Shown here piece after piece: positions 1 through 13,020 of a DNA stretch of 64,000 bases. Origin of the DNA: Herbaspirillum sp. (GTDB lineage: Bacteria; Pseudomonadota; Gammaproteobacteria; Burkholderiales; Burkholderiaceae_D); the NCBI RefSeq assembly GCF_017744395.1, contig NZ_JAGIBI010000003.1, positions 186,001-250,000 on the forward strand. Reading direction: 5' to 3'. Made by a program: the position numbers and the translations under genes. The notes under the pieces are model-generated. The model was not told the DNA's origin. It made no database searches and saw only the letters and a list, made by a program, of their open reading frames with translations. Positions within the stretch are counted from its first letter, which is position 1. Each line of letters opens with the position of its first letter.

Positions 1-1169
1 CCGGAAGCAACCTTCTCCAGCGCGGTTTCGGCGATCGACTTGCCGGGGAAGTAGGTGCCTTCCGGCGCCGGCTTGCTCATCGCCACGAACCACTGGTCGG
101 TCAGCATCGGCTCGATCACCACGCCGGTACGGTCGCCGCGCGGCACCATCAGCTTGTGCGGCTTGACCAGTTCCAGCAGGCCCAGCGCTTCGAGGTCGGC
201 CACGATCTGCTTGCGCGCTTCGAAGCGGTCGAGGCCGCGGTATTTCTCGGGCGAGTTCTCGTTGATCTTGGCGTCCAGCGTGAACACGCTGATCTTGTCC
301 AGGTTGTGGCGGGCGCCGACCTGGTAGTCGTTGAAGTCGTGCGCCGGGGTGATCTTCACGCAGCCGGTGCCGAATTCCTTGTCGACGTATTCATCCTTGA
401 TGATGGGGATCTCGCGGCCGACCAGCGGCAGCTTGAGCATCTTGCCCACCAGCGCGGCATAGCGCTCGTCGGTCGGATCGACCGCCACGGCGACGTCACC
501 CAGCATGGTTTCCGGGCGGGTGGTGGCGACCGTGATGGTGCCGCTGCCGTCGGCCAGCGGGTACTTGATGTGCCACATCGAGCCGTCTTCTTCCTCCGAC
601 ACCACTTCCAGGTCGGACACCGCGGTGCCCAGCACCGGATCCCAGTTGACCAGGCGCTTGCCGCGGTAGATCAGGCCCTGCTCGTACAGGCGCACGAACA
701 CTTCGGTGACGGCCTTGGACATCTTCGGGTCCATCGTGAAGTATTCGCGGTCCCAGTCGGTCGAGGCGCCCATGCGGCGCATCTGGCCGGTGATGGTGGA
801 GCCGGACTTTTCCTTCCACTCCCACACCTTCTCGACGAACTTTTCGCGGCCGAGGTCGTGGCGCGAAATCTTTTGCGCGTCGAGCTGGCGTTCCACCACG
901 ATCTGGGTGGCGATGCCGGCATGGTCGGTGCCGGGGATCCAGGCGGTGTTGTAGCCGCGCATGCGGTGGTAGCGCGTCAGGCCGTCCATGATGGTCTGGT
1001 TGAACGCGTGGCCCATGTGCAGCGTGCCGGTCACGTTCGGCGGCGGCAGCTGGATGGAGAACGACGGCTTGCCGGCGTCGGTGGTGGCGGCGAAGTAACC
1101 GCGCTTTTCCCATTCCTCGCGCCAGAATTTTTCAATCTCGGCAGGCTCGAACGACTTGGCTAATTCCAT
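1..1169 (-). CDS. valS: Valyl-tRNA synthetase, N-terminal part (runs off the left edge)
   Basis: This gene charges tRNA-Val with valine in the cytoplasm. Only about 389 N-terminal codons are in the window; the rest lies beyond position 1. The protein begins [16 protein letters not shown]. It carries the class I nucleotide-binding motif as [14 protein letters not shown] (HIGH variant HMGH) near residues 41-54, followed by the GTDHAG motif and the editing (CP1) domain with [10 protein letters not shown], all typical of ValRS. The ATG at 1169-1167 is chosen because the first residues match the usual ValRS start and a TATAAT box lies just upstream. The gene diverges from the thiamine locus. The product is certain; only the truncation by the window limits the description. 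Confidence 0.97.
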   Translation of the reverse strand, partial: MELAKSFEPAEIEKFWREEWEKRGYFAATTDAGKPSFSIQLPPPNVTGTLHMGHAFNQTIMDGLTRYHRMRGYNTAWIPGTDHAGIATQIVVERQLDAQKISRHDLGREKFVEKVWEWKEKSGSTITGQMRRMGASTDWDREYFTMDPKMSKAVTEVFVRLYEQGLIYRGKRLVNWDPVLGTAVSDLEVVSEEEDGSMWHIKYPLADGSGTITVATTRPETMLGDVAVAVDPTDERYAALVGKMLKLPLVGREIPIIKDEYVDKEFGTGCVKITPAHDFNDYQVGARHNLDKISVFTLDAKINENSPEKYRGLDRFEARKQIVADLEALGLLELVKPHKLMVPRGDRTGVVIEPMLTDQWFVAMSKPAPEGTYFPGKSIAETALEKVAS

Positions 1170-1199
1170 GATTTGACGTGTATTTTTGCGAAACCGTCC

Positions 1200-1205
1200 A
1201 TTATA
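1200..1205 (-). promoter_or_regulatory. Candidate valS -10 box
   Basis: Read on the minus strand, the bases are a perfect TATAAT about 30 nt upstream of the valS ATG. No good -35 hexamer stands at the expected distance, so the call rests on the -10 match and its position only. Confidence 0.35.
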
Positions 1206-1328
1206 AGGGAGGGCGCGCCGATCGGGCTAAACAGCACGGGATTGCAGAAAAACCAACACAAGGGCGGAGCGGGGCAAGACGGGCGCTCATGCATGGGGCG
1301 AATAGTCGGTATTGGCGCGGGGCAAGTG

Positions 1329-3486
<2,158 letters not shown>

Positions 3487-3493
3487 CGCGGCC

Positions 3494-3694
3494 ATGCAGA
3501 TCGAACTGAACGGAAAGCCGCACCCGCTGCCGGACGGCGCCACGCTGGAGCAATTGATCGCCGCGCTGGAGCTGAGCGGCAAGGCGGTGGCGGTGGCCGT
3601 CAACCGGCAGGTGGTGCCGTCCCAGCAATGGGCGGCGCGCGCGCTGGCGGCGGCCGACAAGGTGGACGTGGTGCGGGCGATTGGCGGCGGTTAA
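3494..3694 (+). CDS. thiS: Sulfur carrier protein ThiS
   Basis: This 66-residue beta-grasp protein begins MQIELNGKPHPLPDGATL and ends in the diglycine tail RAIGGG. The tail is adenylated by ThiF and converted to a thiocarboxylate that gives sulfur to ThiG for thiazole formation. It starts seven bases after the thiC stop, so the two are probably cotranscribed. Its stop codon overlaps the stop of the convergent LysE-type gene by four bases. In related bacteria thiO or thiH and thiG often follow within the same operon; here thiG is separated by an antisense gene and no thiO or thiH is visible. Confidence 0.95.
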   Translation: MQIELNGKPHPLPDGATLEQLIAALELSGKAVAVAVNRQVVPSQQWAARALAAADKVDVVRAIGGG

Positions 3695-4377
3695 GCCGAT
3701 TCTCCCACCAGCAGCATCAGCGCAATCGACCACATGACGGCGCAGATCAGCAGGTCCAGCACTTTCCACGCCTGCGGCCGGGCAAAGAGCGGACGCAGCA
3801 GCCTGGCGCCGTAGCCCAGCGTGAAGAAGAAGCTGAACGATGCCAGCGATGCGCCGCCCCAGAATGCCAGGCCGTGTTCCGGAAAACGCGCGGAGATGCT
3901 GCCCATCAGGACCACCGTGTCGAGGTAGACATGCGGGTTGAGGAAGGTCAGCGCCAGGCAAATCGCCAGCGTGCGCGCCAGCGGCTGGTCGGCCTCGCTG
4001 CTGGCGTGCAAGGCCTGGGTGTTGCCCAGCGCCGCCCGCAGGCTGCGCAAACCGTACCACAGCAGGAAGGCGGCGCCGGCATAGCGGGCTACCGGATCGA
4101 TCCAGTCGAAACGTTGCAGCAAGGTCTGGAAACCGGAGACGCCGGCGGCGATCAGCAAGGCATCGGCGGCGGCGCACAGCAGGCAGACGAGGAACATATG
4201 CTGGCCGCGGATGCCCTGCTTGAGGATGAAGGCGTTCTGGGCGCCGATGGCGACGATGAGCGACAGGCTCATCACGAAACCGGAGCCGAAAGATTCAAGC
4301 GCGTGGAAATTTGACAATTGTTTCGATGGCTCGGAAAGAGCCGGGAAAAGTAAGTTGGCGGATGGAATTTTTTGCAA
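3691..4377 (-). CDS. LysE/ArgO-family amino acid exporter
   Basis: This is an inner-membrane exporter of the LysE family, which removes basic amino acids such as lysine or arginine. It has about six hydrophobic segments, and the family hallmark near the first of them appears as AIGAQNAFILKQG; NPHVYLDTVV matches the second conserved segment. The longest frame starts at a TTG (4377). An internal TTG at 4317 is another option. The ATG at 4272 would cut into the first membrane helix, so the start is uncertain. The gene lies antisense between thiS and thiG, convergent with thiS (4-base overlap) and divergent from thiG. Substrate specificity cannot be read from the sequence. Confidence 0.85.
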   Translation of the reverse strand: MQKIPSANLLFPALSEPSKQLSNFHALESFGSGFVMSLSLIVAIGAQNAFILKQGIRGQHMFLVCLLCAAADALLIAAGVSGFQTLLQRFDWIDPVARYAGAAFLLWYGLRSLRAALGNTQALHASSEADQPLARTLAICLALTFLNPHVYLDTVVLMGSISARFPEHGLAFWGGASLASFSFFFTLGYGARLLRPLFARPQAWKVLDLLICAVMWSIALMLLVGESA

Positions 4378-4422
4378 GCACGAATTCTAAACGCGTAACG
4401 GCTTACGCATGTGAGGATAGAG

Positions 4423-5220
4423 ATGAGCAGCAATGACAAAGACAATGCCGGCCTGACCATCGCCGGCAAGACCTACCGCTCGCGCCTGCTGGTGGGCAGC
4501 GGCAAGTACAAGGATCTGGACGAGACGCGCGCGGCGACGATCGCCAGCGGCGCCGACATCATCACGGTGGCGATCCGCCGCGTCAACATCGGGCAGGACC
4601 CGAACGCGCCCAGCCTGCTGGATGCGGTGCCGCCTTCCGAATTCACCATCCTGCCCAATACCGCCGGCTGCTATAACGCGCAGGATGCGGTCTACACGCT
4701 GCAACTGGCGCGCGAACTGCTGGGCGGGCACAAGCTGGTCAAGCTGGAAGTGCTGGGCGACGAGAAGACGCTGTTCCCCAACATGCCTGAGACCTTGAAG
4801 GCGGCCGAGACGCTGGTCAAGGACGGCTTCGACGTGATGGTCTATTGCAGCGACGACCCGATCCAGGCGCGCATGCTGGAAGACCTGGGCGTGGCGGCGG
4901 TGATGCCGCTGGCCTCGCTGATCGGCTCCGGCATGGGCATCCTGAATCCGTGGAACCTGTCGCTGATCATCGAACAGGCCAAGGTGCCGGTGCTGGTCGA
5001 CGCCGGCGTGGGCACGGCGTCGGACGCGGCCATTGCGATGGAGCTGGGCTGCGACGGCGTGCTGATGAACAGCGCCATCGCCGGCGCGCGCGATCCCATC
5101 CGCATGGCGCGCGCGATGAAGCTGGCGGTGGAGGCGGGGCGCGAGGCTTTCCTCTCCGGCCGCATCCCGCGCAAGTTCAGTGCGTCGCCGTCCTCGCCGA
5201 TGGCCGGGCGCGTGGCTTGA
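4423..5220 (+). CDS. thiG: Thiazole synthase ThiG
   Basis: ThiG condenses 1-deoxyxylulose 5-phosphate, dehydroglycine and ThiS-thiocarboxylate sulfur into the thiazole phosphate half of thiamine. The 265-residue TIM barrel carries the Schiff-base lysine in [11 protein letters not shown], the segment [13 protein letters not shown], and the phosphate-binding glycines of [10 protein letters not shown] and LMNSAIAGA. The ATG at 4423 is preferred because GAGGATAG precedes it; a GTG at 4411 lies in frame. thiD begins two bases after the stop. No second THI box is visible upstream, so control by TPP of thiG-thiD is unproven here and would need read-through across the antisense exporter or another mechanism. 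Confidence 0.97.
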   Translation: MSSNDKDNAGLTIAGKTYRSRLLVGSGKYKDLDETRAATIASGADIITVAIRRVNIGQDPNAPSLLDAVPPSEFTILPNTAGCYNAQDAVYTLQLARELLGGHKLVKLEVLGDEKTLFPNMPETLKAAETLVKDGFDVMVYCSDDPIQARMLEDLGVAAVMPLASLIGSGMGILNPWNLSLIIEQAKVPVLVDAGVGTASDAAIAMELGCDGVLMNSAIAGARDPIRMARAMKLAVEAGREAFLSGRIPRKFSASPSSPMAGRVA

Positions 5221-5222
5221 GC

Positions 5223-6050
5223 ATGGACGCCGCATATCGTCCGGCGCCGCCTTGCGTACTGGTGTTTTCCGGCTCCGATCCCAGCGGCGGCGCCGGCATG
5301 CAGGCGGATATCCCGGCGATTTCCTCGCTCGGCTGCCATCCGCTGTCGGTGCCGACCGCGCTGACGGTGCAGGACAACGTCAGCGTGTTCGCGGTGCATG
5401 CGCTCGATCCGGAACTGGTGCGCCACCAGGCGCAGGTGCTGATCGACCGTTTCGACATCGCCGCAGTCAAGCTGGGCATCGCCGGCAGTCGCGGGAACGC
5501 GGAAACCATTGCCGCGCTGATTCGCCAGTTGCGCGCCAGGAATCCGGCGCTGCCGGTGGTGCTGGATCCGGTGCTGGCCAACGGCAAAGGCGACAATCTC
5601 TCCAACGACGACGCCGCGCGCGTGATCGAACCGCTCTATGCGCTGGCCACCGTGATCACGCCCAACCTCAACGAAGCGCGCCGCCTGTGCGGCGATATGC
5701 CGCCGCTGCAGCAGGCGCGGGAACTGATGCGGCGCGGCTGCGGGCATGTGCTGCTCAAGGGCGGCCACGGCGCGCAGCAGGAGGATGTGGTCAACCGCTG
5801 GTATGCCAATCAAGCTGAGAGCGGGGAAAGCGCCAGTTGGCGCTGGACGCGCCTGCCTGACGAATTCCACGGCAGCGGCTGCACGCTGGCCGCCGCGCTG
5901 TCGGCTTGCCTGGCGCGCGGCTTGGCCATGCGCGAGGCGATCGACCTGGCCCAGCGCTACACGCAGCATGCCTTATCCACTTCCTATGCGATCGCAGCGG
6001 GACAGCGCATCCCCAATCGCATCGGCCTATTTGATGAAGCCGCCTCTTGA
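5223..6050 (+). CDS. thiD: Hydroxymethylpyrimidine/phosphomethylpyrimidine kinase
   Basis: ThiD phosphorylates HMP and then HMP-P to the pyrophosphate used by ThiE. The ribokinase-fold protein has 275 residues. The substrate loop GSDPSGGAGMQAD is near residues 17-29, the VLDPV segment follows, and the anion-hole motif reads FHGSGCTLAAAL (GSGC where GTGC is common). It starts two bases after thiG, so the two are almost certainly cotranscribed and translationally coupled. About 250 bases containing an inverted-repeat element separate it from thiE. Confidence 0.96.
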   Translation: MDAAYRPAPPCVLVFSGSDPSGGAGMQADIPAISSLGCHPLSVPTALTVQDNVSVFAVHALDPELVRHQAQVLIDRFDIAAVKLGIAGSRGNAETIAALIRQLRARNPALPVVLDPVLANGKGDNLSNDDAARVIEPLYALATVITPNLNEARRLCGDMPPLQQARELMRRGCGHVLLKGGHGAQQEDVVNRWYANQAESGESASWRWTRLPDEFHGSGCTLAAALSACLARGLAMREAIDLAQRYTQHALSTSYAIAAGQRIPNRIGLFDEAAS

Positions 6051-6065
6051 GCGGCAGGAGCTTGA

Positions 6066-6300
6066 TCCTAGATCCGGCAGTTGACCGCTTGCTATTCCTG
6101 GAAAGCCTCATGAACACAAACGTTGGCTGTATCAATACCTTTCTTTTTGCTGGTGAGAGCGCTATGCGTTCGCCGGCACCATGCTCGCCGCGCCATGCGG
6201 CGTTGCTCCTCCTTGCGCACAGCAGTGCGCCGCGTCGTCGCGCCTTGCCTGGCACGACGATCACGGCACCGGCGAACGCATTCAACTACCGGATCTAGGA
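6066..6300. repeat. Inverted-repeat element between thiD and thiE (MITE-like)
   Basis: The outer ends TCCTAGATCCGGCAGTTGA (6066-6084) and its complement at 6282-6300 match at 18 of 19 positions. A second pair, 6164-6180 and 6265-6281, matches at 16 of 17 and abuts the right outer arm. A GCGCAC/GTGCGC hairpin lies in the centre. TGA stands next to both outer ends and could be a short target duplication. There is no credible reading frame inside. The right end runs directly into the thiE start codon. Calling it a non-autonomous mobile element is an inference; a regulatory RNA structure is the alternative. Confidence 0.6.
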
Positions 6301-6935
6301 TGATGAAACCCGACTATTCCAAACACCTGCGCGGCCTCTATATCGTCACGCCCGACTGGGACGACACCGCGCAATTGCTGGCAGCCACCGAACTGGCGCT
6401 GCAGAACGGCACGGCGCTGGTGCAGTATCGCCACAAGACCGCCAGCCCGCAGCGCCGGCGCGAGCAGGCCGAGGCGCTGCTCGCTCTGTGCCGGCAATAC
6501 AAGGTGCCGCTGGTGATCAACGACCATGTCGACCTGTGCATGGAAATCGATGCCGACGGCATCCACGTCGGCGGCACCGATTCGTCCATCGCCGAGGTGC
6601 GCCGCGCGGTGGGGCCGGACAAGATCGTCGGCGCCTCCTGCTACGGCACGTTGGAGCTGGCGCATGCGGCCTACAAGGACGGCGCCAGCTATGTGGCCTT
6701 TGGCGGCTTCTATCCGTCGCGGGTGAAGAAGTATGACTTCCGCACTGCGCCTGAGATCATCGCCCAGTCCAAGCGCGAGATCCCGCTGCCGGTGGTGGTG
6801 ATCGGCGGCATCACGCTGGAGAACGCGCCGCCGCTGGTGGCGCAGGGCGCCGACATGGTGGCGGTGATCAGCAGCGTCTACCTGGTGCCGCAGGCCGAAC
6901 GCAAGACGCGCCAGTTGGCCGACTTGTATCGCTGA
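6300..6935 (+). CDS. thiE: Thiamine-phosphate synthase ThiE
   Basis: ThiE joins HMP-pyrophosphate and thiazole phosphate into thiamine phosphate. The 211-residue TIM barrel shows RGLYIVTPD at the start, LVQYRHK for the pyrophosphate site, VINDHVDL, ADGIHVGG, and VVIGGITLENAP with MVAVISSVY near the end. Two adjacent ATGs occur at 6300 and 6303. The first overlaps the right end of the upstream inverted repeat, whose final AGGA is the only purine-rich stretch near the start, so the ribosome site may be supplied by the element. A longer in-frame extension upstream encodes only element sequence and is rejected. A strong bidirectional terminator follows the gene. Confidence 0.95.
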   Translation: MMKPDYSKHLRGLYIVTPDWDDTAQLLAATELALQNGTALVQYRHKTASPQRRREQAEALLALCRQYKVPLVINDHVDLCMEIDADGIHVGGTDSSIAEVRRAVGPDKIVGASCYGTLELAHAAYKDGASYVAFGGFYPSRVKKYDFRTAPEIIAQSKREIPLPVVVIGGITLENAPPLVAQGADMVAVISSVYLVPQAERKTRQLADLYR

Positions 6936-6965
6936 GCCTGCGCAAGAACCGCAGGCAGAAAAAAT

Positions 6966-7003
6966 GCCGCCCGGTGCATTTCGGTGCACCGGGCGGCATT
7001 TTT
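6966..7003. terminator. Bidirectional terminator between thiE and dps
   Basis: GCCGCCCGGTGCA (6966-6978) and TGCACCGGGCGGC (6985-6997) pair perfectly around a six-base loop. The stem is flanked by an A-run on the left (about 6958-6964) and a T-run on the right (6999-7003), so it can end transcription of the two convergent genes. Confidence 0.9.
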
Positions 7004-7020
7004 CGTGGAGCAGGCAGTGA

Positions 7021-7515
7021 TCAGCCTTCCAGCAGGCTGCGCAGCATCCATGCGTTCTTTTCGTGCAGTTGCATGCGCTGGGTCAGCAGGTCGGCGGTCG
7101 GTTCGTCGGCGGCGGCATCGACGGCCGGGAAGATCGAGCGCGCGGTGCGGGTCACGGCTTCCTGGCCGGCCACCAGCTGGGCGATCATTTCTTGCGCGCT
7201 CGGCACGCCTTCGGCTTCGGGGATCGACGACAGCTTGGCGAATTCCTTGTACGAGCCCGGCGCCGGATAGCCCAGTGCGCGGATGCGTTCGGCGATCAGG
7301 TCGACCGCGGCGGCCAGTTCGGTGTACTGGCCTTCGAACATCAGGTGCAGGGTGTTGAACATCGGGCCGGTGACGTTCCAGTGGAAGTTGTGGGTCTTCA
7401 GGTAGAGCGTGTAGCTGTCGGCCAGCAGCTTGGACAGGCCGTCGGCGATCTTCTTGCGGTCCTTGTCGCTGATGCCGATGTTGATCGATGGTGCAGCAGC
7501 ATTCTTCTTTGCCAT
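7021..7515 (-). CDS. dps: Dps-family DNA-protecting ferritin-like protein
   Basis: Dps assembles as a twelve-subunit shell that oxidises and stores iron using peroxide, and often binds DNA in starvation or oxidative stress. The 164-residue protein has the diagnostic ferroxidase region [13 protein letters not shown] with H45, followed by H57 and E61 in LHLMFEGQY. The lysine-rich N-terminus could contribute to DNA binding. The ATG at 7515 is preceded by GAAGGAGCG. It is convergent with thiE across a shared terminator. A minus-strand TAGAAT box lies about 55 bases upstream, but a clear OxyR site was not recognised. Confidence 0.94.
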   Translation of the reverse strand: MAKKNAAAPSINIGISDKDRKKIADGLSKLLADSYTLYLKTHNFHWNVTGPMFNTLHLMFEGQYTELAAAVDLIAERIRALGYPAPGSYKEFAKLSSIPEAEGVPSAQEMIAQLVAGQEAVTRTARSIFPAVDAAADEPTADLLTQRMQLHEKNAWMLRSLLEG

Positions 7516-7673
7516 GTTTCGCTCCTTCAGGAATTTGGTTTTTCGTCGGCAGATGAAAACAACATCGCGATTCTATTGCAAATCGCGCATGGGAAAGTTT
7601 TCGATCCGATTGCACTGATAAAAGAGATGGGGCGATTGTTCCGTATTTCAACAAAAATCGCCGACGAGAATGA

Positions 7674-7711
7674 CAATGGGGCCGATAGCGTTACAGCTAT
7701 CGGCCCCATTG
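7674..7711. terminator. 16-bp perfect palindromic hairpin downstream of the MFS gene
   Basis: Positions 7674-7689 and 7696-7711 are exact complements around a six-base loop. It follows the yhhS stop by about 25 bases on the minus strand. There is no T-run directly after the stem, so it may stabilise the 3' end or act as a weak terminator. Confidence 0.5.
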
Positions 7712-7736
7712 CGACGGGCGATACATCAGCTTCGGA

Positions 7737-8960
7737 TCATCCTTGTCCGTTGCTCTGCTGCGCGCTGCGGTAGAGCGACAGCGACAAGGCCACCGCGCCG
7801 ATGGCGGCAATGGCAGCGAACAGGAACACTTCCGGATAGCCGAGCTGGCCCACGATCAGGCCGGCCAGCGGCCCGGTGAAGCCCAGCGCCAGGTCGAGGA
7901 ACACCGAGTAGGCCGCCAGCGCCGCGCCACGGTTGGCCGCCGGCACTAGGTTGACCGCTTCCACGCCCAGCGATGGGAACACCAATGCGAAGCCGAAGCC
8001 GGTCAATGCCGCACCCAGCAGCGCCAGTTCCGGCGCGCTGGCGACCCACAGCAGCAACAGGCCGACCGCTTCGATGAGGAAGCAGACGATAGCCACGCGG
8101 TAGCCGCCGAAGCGGTTGATGGCATTGGCGAACAGCAGGCGCGCGCCGACGAAGGCGCTGGAGAAGGCGGTCAGCGCGAAAGCCGCGCCGCCCCAGTGCT
8201 GGTTGGCGTAGTACAGCGTGATGAAGGTGGCGATCGAGCCGAAGCCGATGGTGCCGAACGCCAGGCCCATGCCGTAGGCGAACACGCGGCGCAGCACCAG
8301 CTTGAAGGACAGCTTCTCGCCTTGCACCACCGGCGTCACCGGGCCGCCGCGCGCCAGCACGTAGCCGAGGACGGCCAGCAGCATGCCGGTCAGGCCGATC
8401 ACCGCGAAGCCCAGCGAGCGGTCCAGCACCACGCCCAGCGGCGCGCCGATGGCCAGCGCGGAATAGGTGGCGATGCCGTTCCAGGAAATCATCTTGGCGG
8501 TGTTCTCGGAGCCCACGCGGCCCACGCCCCACATGATGGCGCCGGTGCCGACCAGGCTTTCGCCCAGGCCCAGCAGCGCGCGGCTGGCGAACAGCAGCAC
8601 CAGGCTCAGGAACGGCAGCGGCTGCGCCAGCGCCGCCAGCAACAGCATGCCGCCGCTGCCGGCGCACAGCAGCATGCCGCGCATCACGGTCTGCTTGGCG
8701 CCGACGGTGTCGATCATGCGGCCGGCGTTGGCGCGGCTGACGAAGGTGGCGAAATACTGGACGCTGATGCCCAGACCGGCGACCACCGAGCTGTAGCCGA
8801 GGTCGAGGTGGATATAACCCGGCAGCACCGCCATCGGGACGCCGATGGCGAGGTACACCAGGAAAGTGAAGAATGCGGTGGCAATAATCTGCTGCGTCAC
8901 CTTGGCGGGCGTCAGGGGACGCGCCGGCACGGAGGTGGGACTACATGAATCGTCGGACAT
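7737..8960 (-). CDS. MFS transporter, YhhS-type
   Basis: This is a 407-residue inner-membrane major facilitator with about twelve hydrophobic segments. It closely resembles the E. coli YhhS family along its length, as I remember that sequence: YLAIGVPMAVLPGYIH, QYFATFVSRANAGR, GTGAIMWGVGRVGS and SWNGIATYSALAIGAPLGVV all have direct counterparts. Members are annotated as arabinose or drug efflux permeases, but the substrate is not established. The ATG at 8960 gives the family's usual short cytoplasmic start. The gene stands alone between dps and the chorismate mutase gene, both on the same strand with larger gaps. Confidence 0.88.
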   Translation of the reverse strand: MSDDSCSPTSVPARPLTPAKVTQQIIATAFFTFLVYLAIGVPMAVLPGYIHLDLGYSSVVAGLGISVQYFATFVSRANAGRMIDTVGAKQTVMRGMLLCAGSGGMLLLAALAQPLPFLSLVLLFASRALLGLGESLVGTGAIMWGVGRVGSENTAKMISWNGIATYSALAIGAPLGVVLDRSLGFAVIGLTGMLLAVLGYVLARGGPVTPVVQGEKLSFKLVLRRVFAYGMGLAFGTIGFGSIATFITLYYANQHWGGAAFALTAFSSAFVGARLLFANAINRFGGYRVAIVCFLIEAVGLLLLWVASAPELALLGAALTGFGFALVFPSLGVEAVNLVPAANRGAALAAYSVFLDLALGFTGPLAGLIVGQLGYPEVFLFAAIAAIGAVALSLSLYRSAQQSNGQG

Positions 8961-9139
8961 GATGGGGGAATTTCGGAATGGGGGAGCCGCAGGCGCGGAT
9001 GTGCGCGTGAACGGCCAGTCCGAATTCTACCCTTGCGAGAAAAATGCTGCAGGACAGCAAAAGATTTTCAGCGGGTTCGGGGCAATTTAGTCGCTTTTGC
9101 ACGACGATGGCAATTTGGCAAGGTGCGTTGCCGGCCGCC

Positions 9140-9706
9140 TTATCGCAGGCAACGCAAGGCCTGCGTCGCCTTTTCCTGCACCGATGGCGCATAGTCGGCG
9201 CCCAGGATCTGCGGCGCCAGCTCATCGAGCGAGCCGGCCACCGCCGGATCGCACCAATGGCCGTTCAGGCGCGCCAAGGCCGACAGCAGTTCCGGCGTCA
9301 GCCGGTCCAGCACCGGCCTGACTTCCTGCGCGAGGTCGGGCGGGTTGGCGAAGGGCGGGCGCTGTTCCAGCTTCCATTGCCGGTGCAGGTCGCGCTGTAC
9401 GATCTTGCCGGCGTCGAACTGGTCCTGGAAGAAGCGGCGCGCCCATTGCGCATCCAGCCCCAGCTTTTGCGCCCGTACGGCGACGTCGTCGAGGATGGCC
9501 TGCTCGCGCGCCGGGTCGTCGATCGGCGCATGTGAATTCCATTTGCTGCGCGCCACCGGGGCGGCCACGTCCAGCCGGGTTTTCTGCAGCGACAGCAACT
9601 GGCTGACGTCGGTGCGCGCGGGGGCGGCCGGGGCTGCGGCGCAGCCGGCTAGCAGCAGGGCTGTGATGCAGCAGAATAGGTGGCGGAGGGAGCGCGGGTC
9701 GGTCAT
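9140..9706 (-). CDS. Exported chorismate mutase, AroQ gamma class, probable lipoprotein
   Basis: The 188-residue protein starts with a hydrophobic signal ending in LLAGC, a lipobox, so it is probably exported and lipidated. The mature part follows the secreted AroQ gamma pattern: VAAPVARSKW near the start, PIDDPAREQAIL, then FFQDQFDAGKIVQRDLHRQW with the active-site pattern of periplasmic chorismate mutases, and a C-terminal part that ends early at LRCLR. The enzyme converts chorismate to prephenate. Its role outside the cytoplasm is unclear; secreted forms in other bacteria have been linked to interaction with plant or animal hosts. It diverges from uvrD with 64 bases between the starts. Confidence 0.85.
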   Translation of the reverse strand: MTDPRSLRHLFCCITALLLAGCAAAPAAPARTDVSQLLSLQKTRLDVAAPVARSKWNSHAPIDDPAREQAILDDVAVRAQKLGLDAQWARRFFQDQFDAGKIVQRDLHRQWKLEQRPPFANPPDLAQEVRPVLDRLTPELLSALARLNGHWCDPAVAGSLDELAPQILGADYAPSVQEKATQALRCLR

Positions 9707-9770
9707 GGCGGAAGAAGATGAGACTGCCTCAGAGAAGGCGCAGTATAGCGTGCCGCCTTATAATCTCGGG

Positions 9771-12047
<2,277 letters not shown>

Positions 12048-12074
12048 TCTGGCGCGCGGCTGGGCGTATCCCGC

Positions 12075-12980
12075 TCAGCCGCGCCTGATCATCGCCTGCA
12101 CTTCATCCCAAGTCGCGGCATAGGCGCCTGCCTTGGACGCCGCGATCGCCGCGCCGGCCGCCGCGCATTGCAAATGGACCTGTGCCGGCGCATCCGGCTG
12201 GCGCAACTGGCTGGCGATCCAGCCGCCCATGGAGGCGTCGCCGCAGCCGACGGTGTCGACCACCTGCACCTTGTAGGCCGGCTGGTCGATTACCTGTTCC
12301 CCCTTGATCCACTTCATGCCCTGCGCGCCCAGCGTGAGCAGGATCTCGGCATGCGGCGCCAGCGACTGCAAGGTCGACAGCGCGTTGGCGTCGCCCGGGA
12401 ACAGCCGTTCCAGGTCTTCATCCGACACTTTCACATAATGCGACAGCGCCAATAATTCACGCAGCAGGACGCGGTAGGATGGGCTGTCCATCAGTTTGCG
12501 CCAGTTGGGGTCGAAGGCGATGCGCTTGCCTTGCGCGGCGCCGGCGCGCGCCACTTGCAGCAGGCGCGAGGCCAGCGGTTCGCGCGCCAGGCTGATGCAG
12601 CCGAAGTGAAGCACGCGCGCTTCGTCCATCCAGCCTTGCGGCAGGCGTTCCGGGTCGAAGTGCAGGTCGGCGCTGTCGTCGCCGATGAAGAAATATTCGG
12701 GCGGGGTGGTGGAGGTGACCATCGCCAGCAGCGGCGCCTTGGCAACCTGCTGGGTAAAGCGCATGTCGAGCCCGGCTTCGCGCGCCAGCGTATGCAGTTC
12801 CTGGCCGAACACGTCGGTGCTGACGCTGCCGGCGTAGCCGGTCGGCACGCCCAGTCGCGCGGCCGCGCGCGCCACGTTCCAGCAGGCGCCGCCGGGGATG
12901 GCGCGCCACTGGCCGTCGGGCTGGCGGATGAAGTCGGTCAGGGCTTCGCCGAATACGACGAATGCTGCGGGCTGGGTCAT
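12075..12980 (-). CDS. PfkB-family fructokinase
   Basis: This sugar kinase of 301 residues probably phosphorylates fructose produced by the adjacent polyol dehydrogenase (the mtlZ role in pseudomonads). It begins FVVFGEALTDFI and has the substrate segment PGGACWNVARAAARLG. The C-terminal PfkB signature reads DTVGCGDASMGGW, with cysteine in place of the usual alanine of GAGD but the catalytic aspartate kept. The ATG at 12980 is chosen because GGAGACACC precedes it; a longer frame runs into the regulator gene. It lies 40 bases after the SorC-type regulator on the same strand, so the two are probably cotranscribed. Confidence 0.88.
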   Translation of the reverse strand: MTQPAAFVVFGEALTDFIRQPDGQWRAIPGGACWNVARAAARLGVPTGYAGSVSTDVFGQELHTLAREAGLDMRFTQQVAKAPLLAMVTSTTPPEYFFIGDDSADLHFDPERLPQGWMDEARVLHFGCISLAREPLASRLLQVARAGAAQGKRIAFDPNWRKLMDSPSYRVLLRELLALSHYVKVSDEDLERLFPGDANALSTLQSLAPHAEILLTLGAQGMKWIKGEQVIDQPAYKVQVVDTVGCGDASMGGWIASQLRQPDAPAQVHLQCAAAGAAIAASKAGAYAATWDEVQAMIRRG

Positions 12981-13020
12981 GCGGTGTCTCCGGAATATCG
13001 TTATGTGTTTGGAGCGGCGC

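Noticed and set aside
6123..6299. N-terminal extension of thiE through the inverted repeat
   Set aside because: The extension encodes only the repeat and is not part of the ThiE family; two ATGs stand at the expected start.
7516..7600. OxyR site upstream of dps
   Set aside because: Only fragments of the ATAG-type half sites are visible with wrong spacing.
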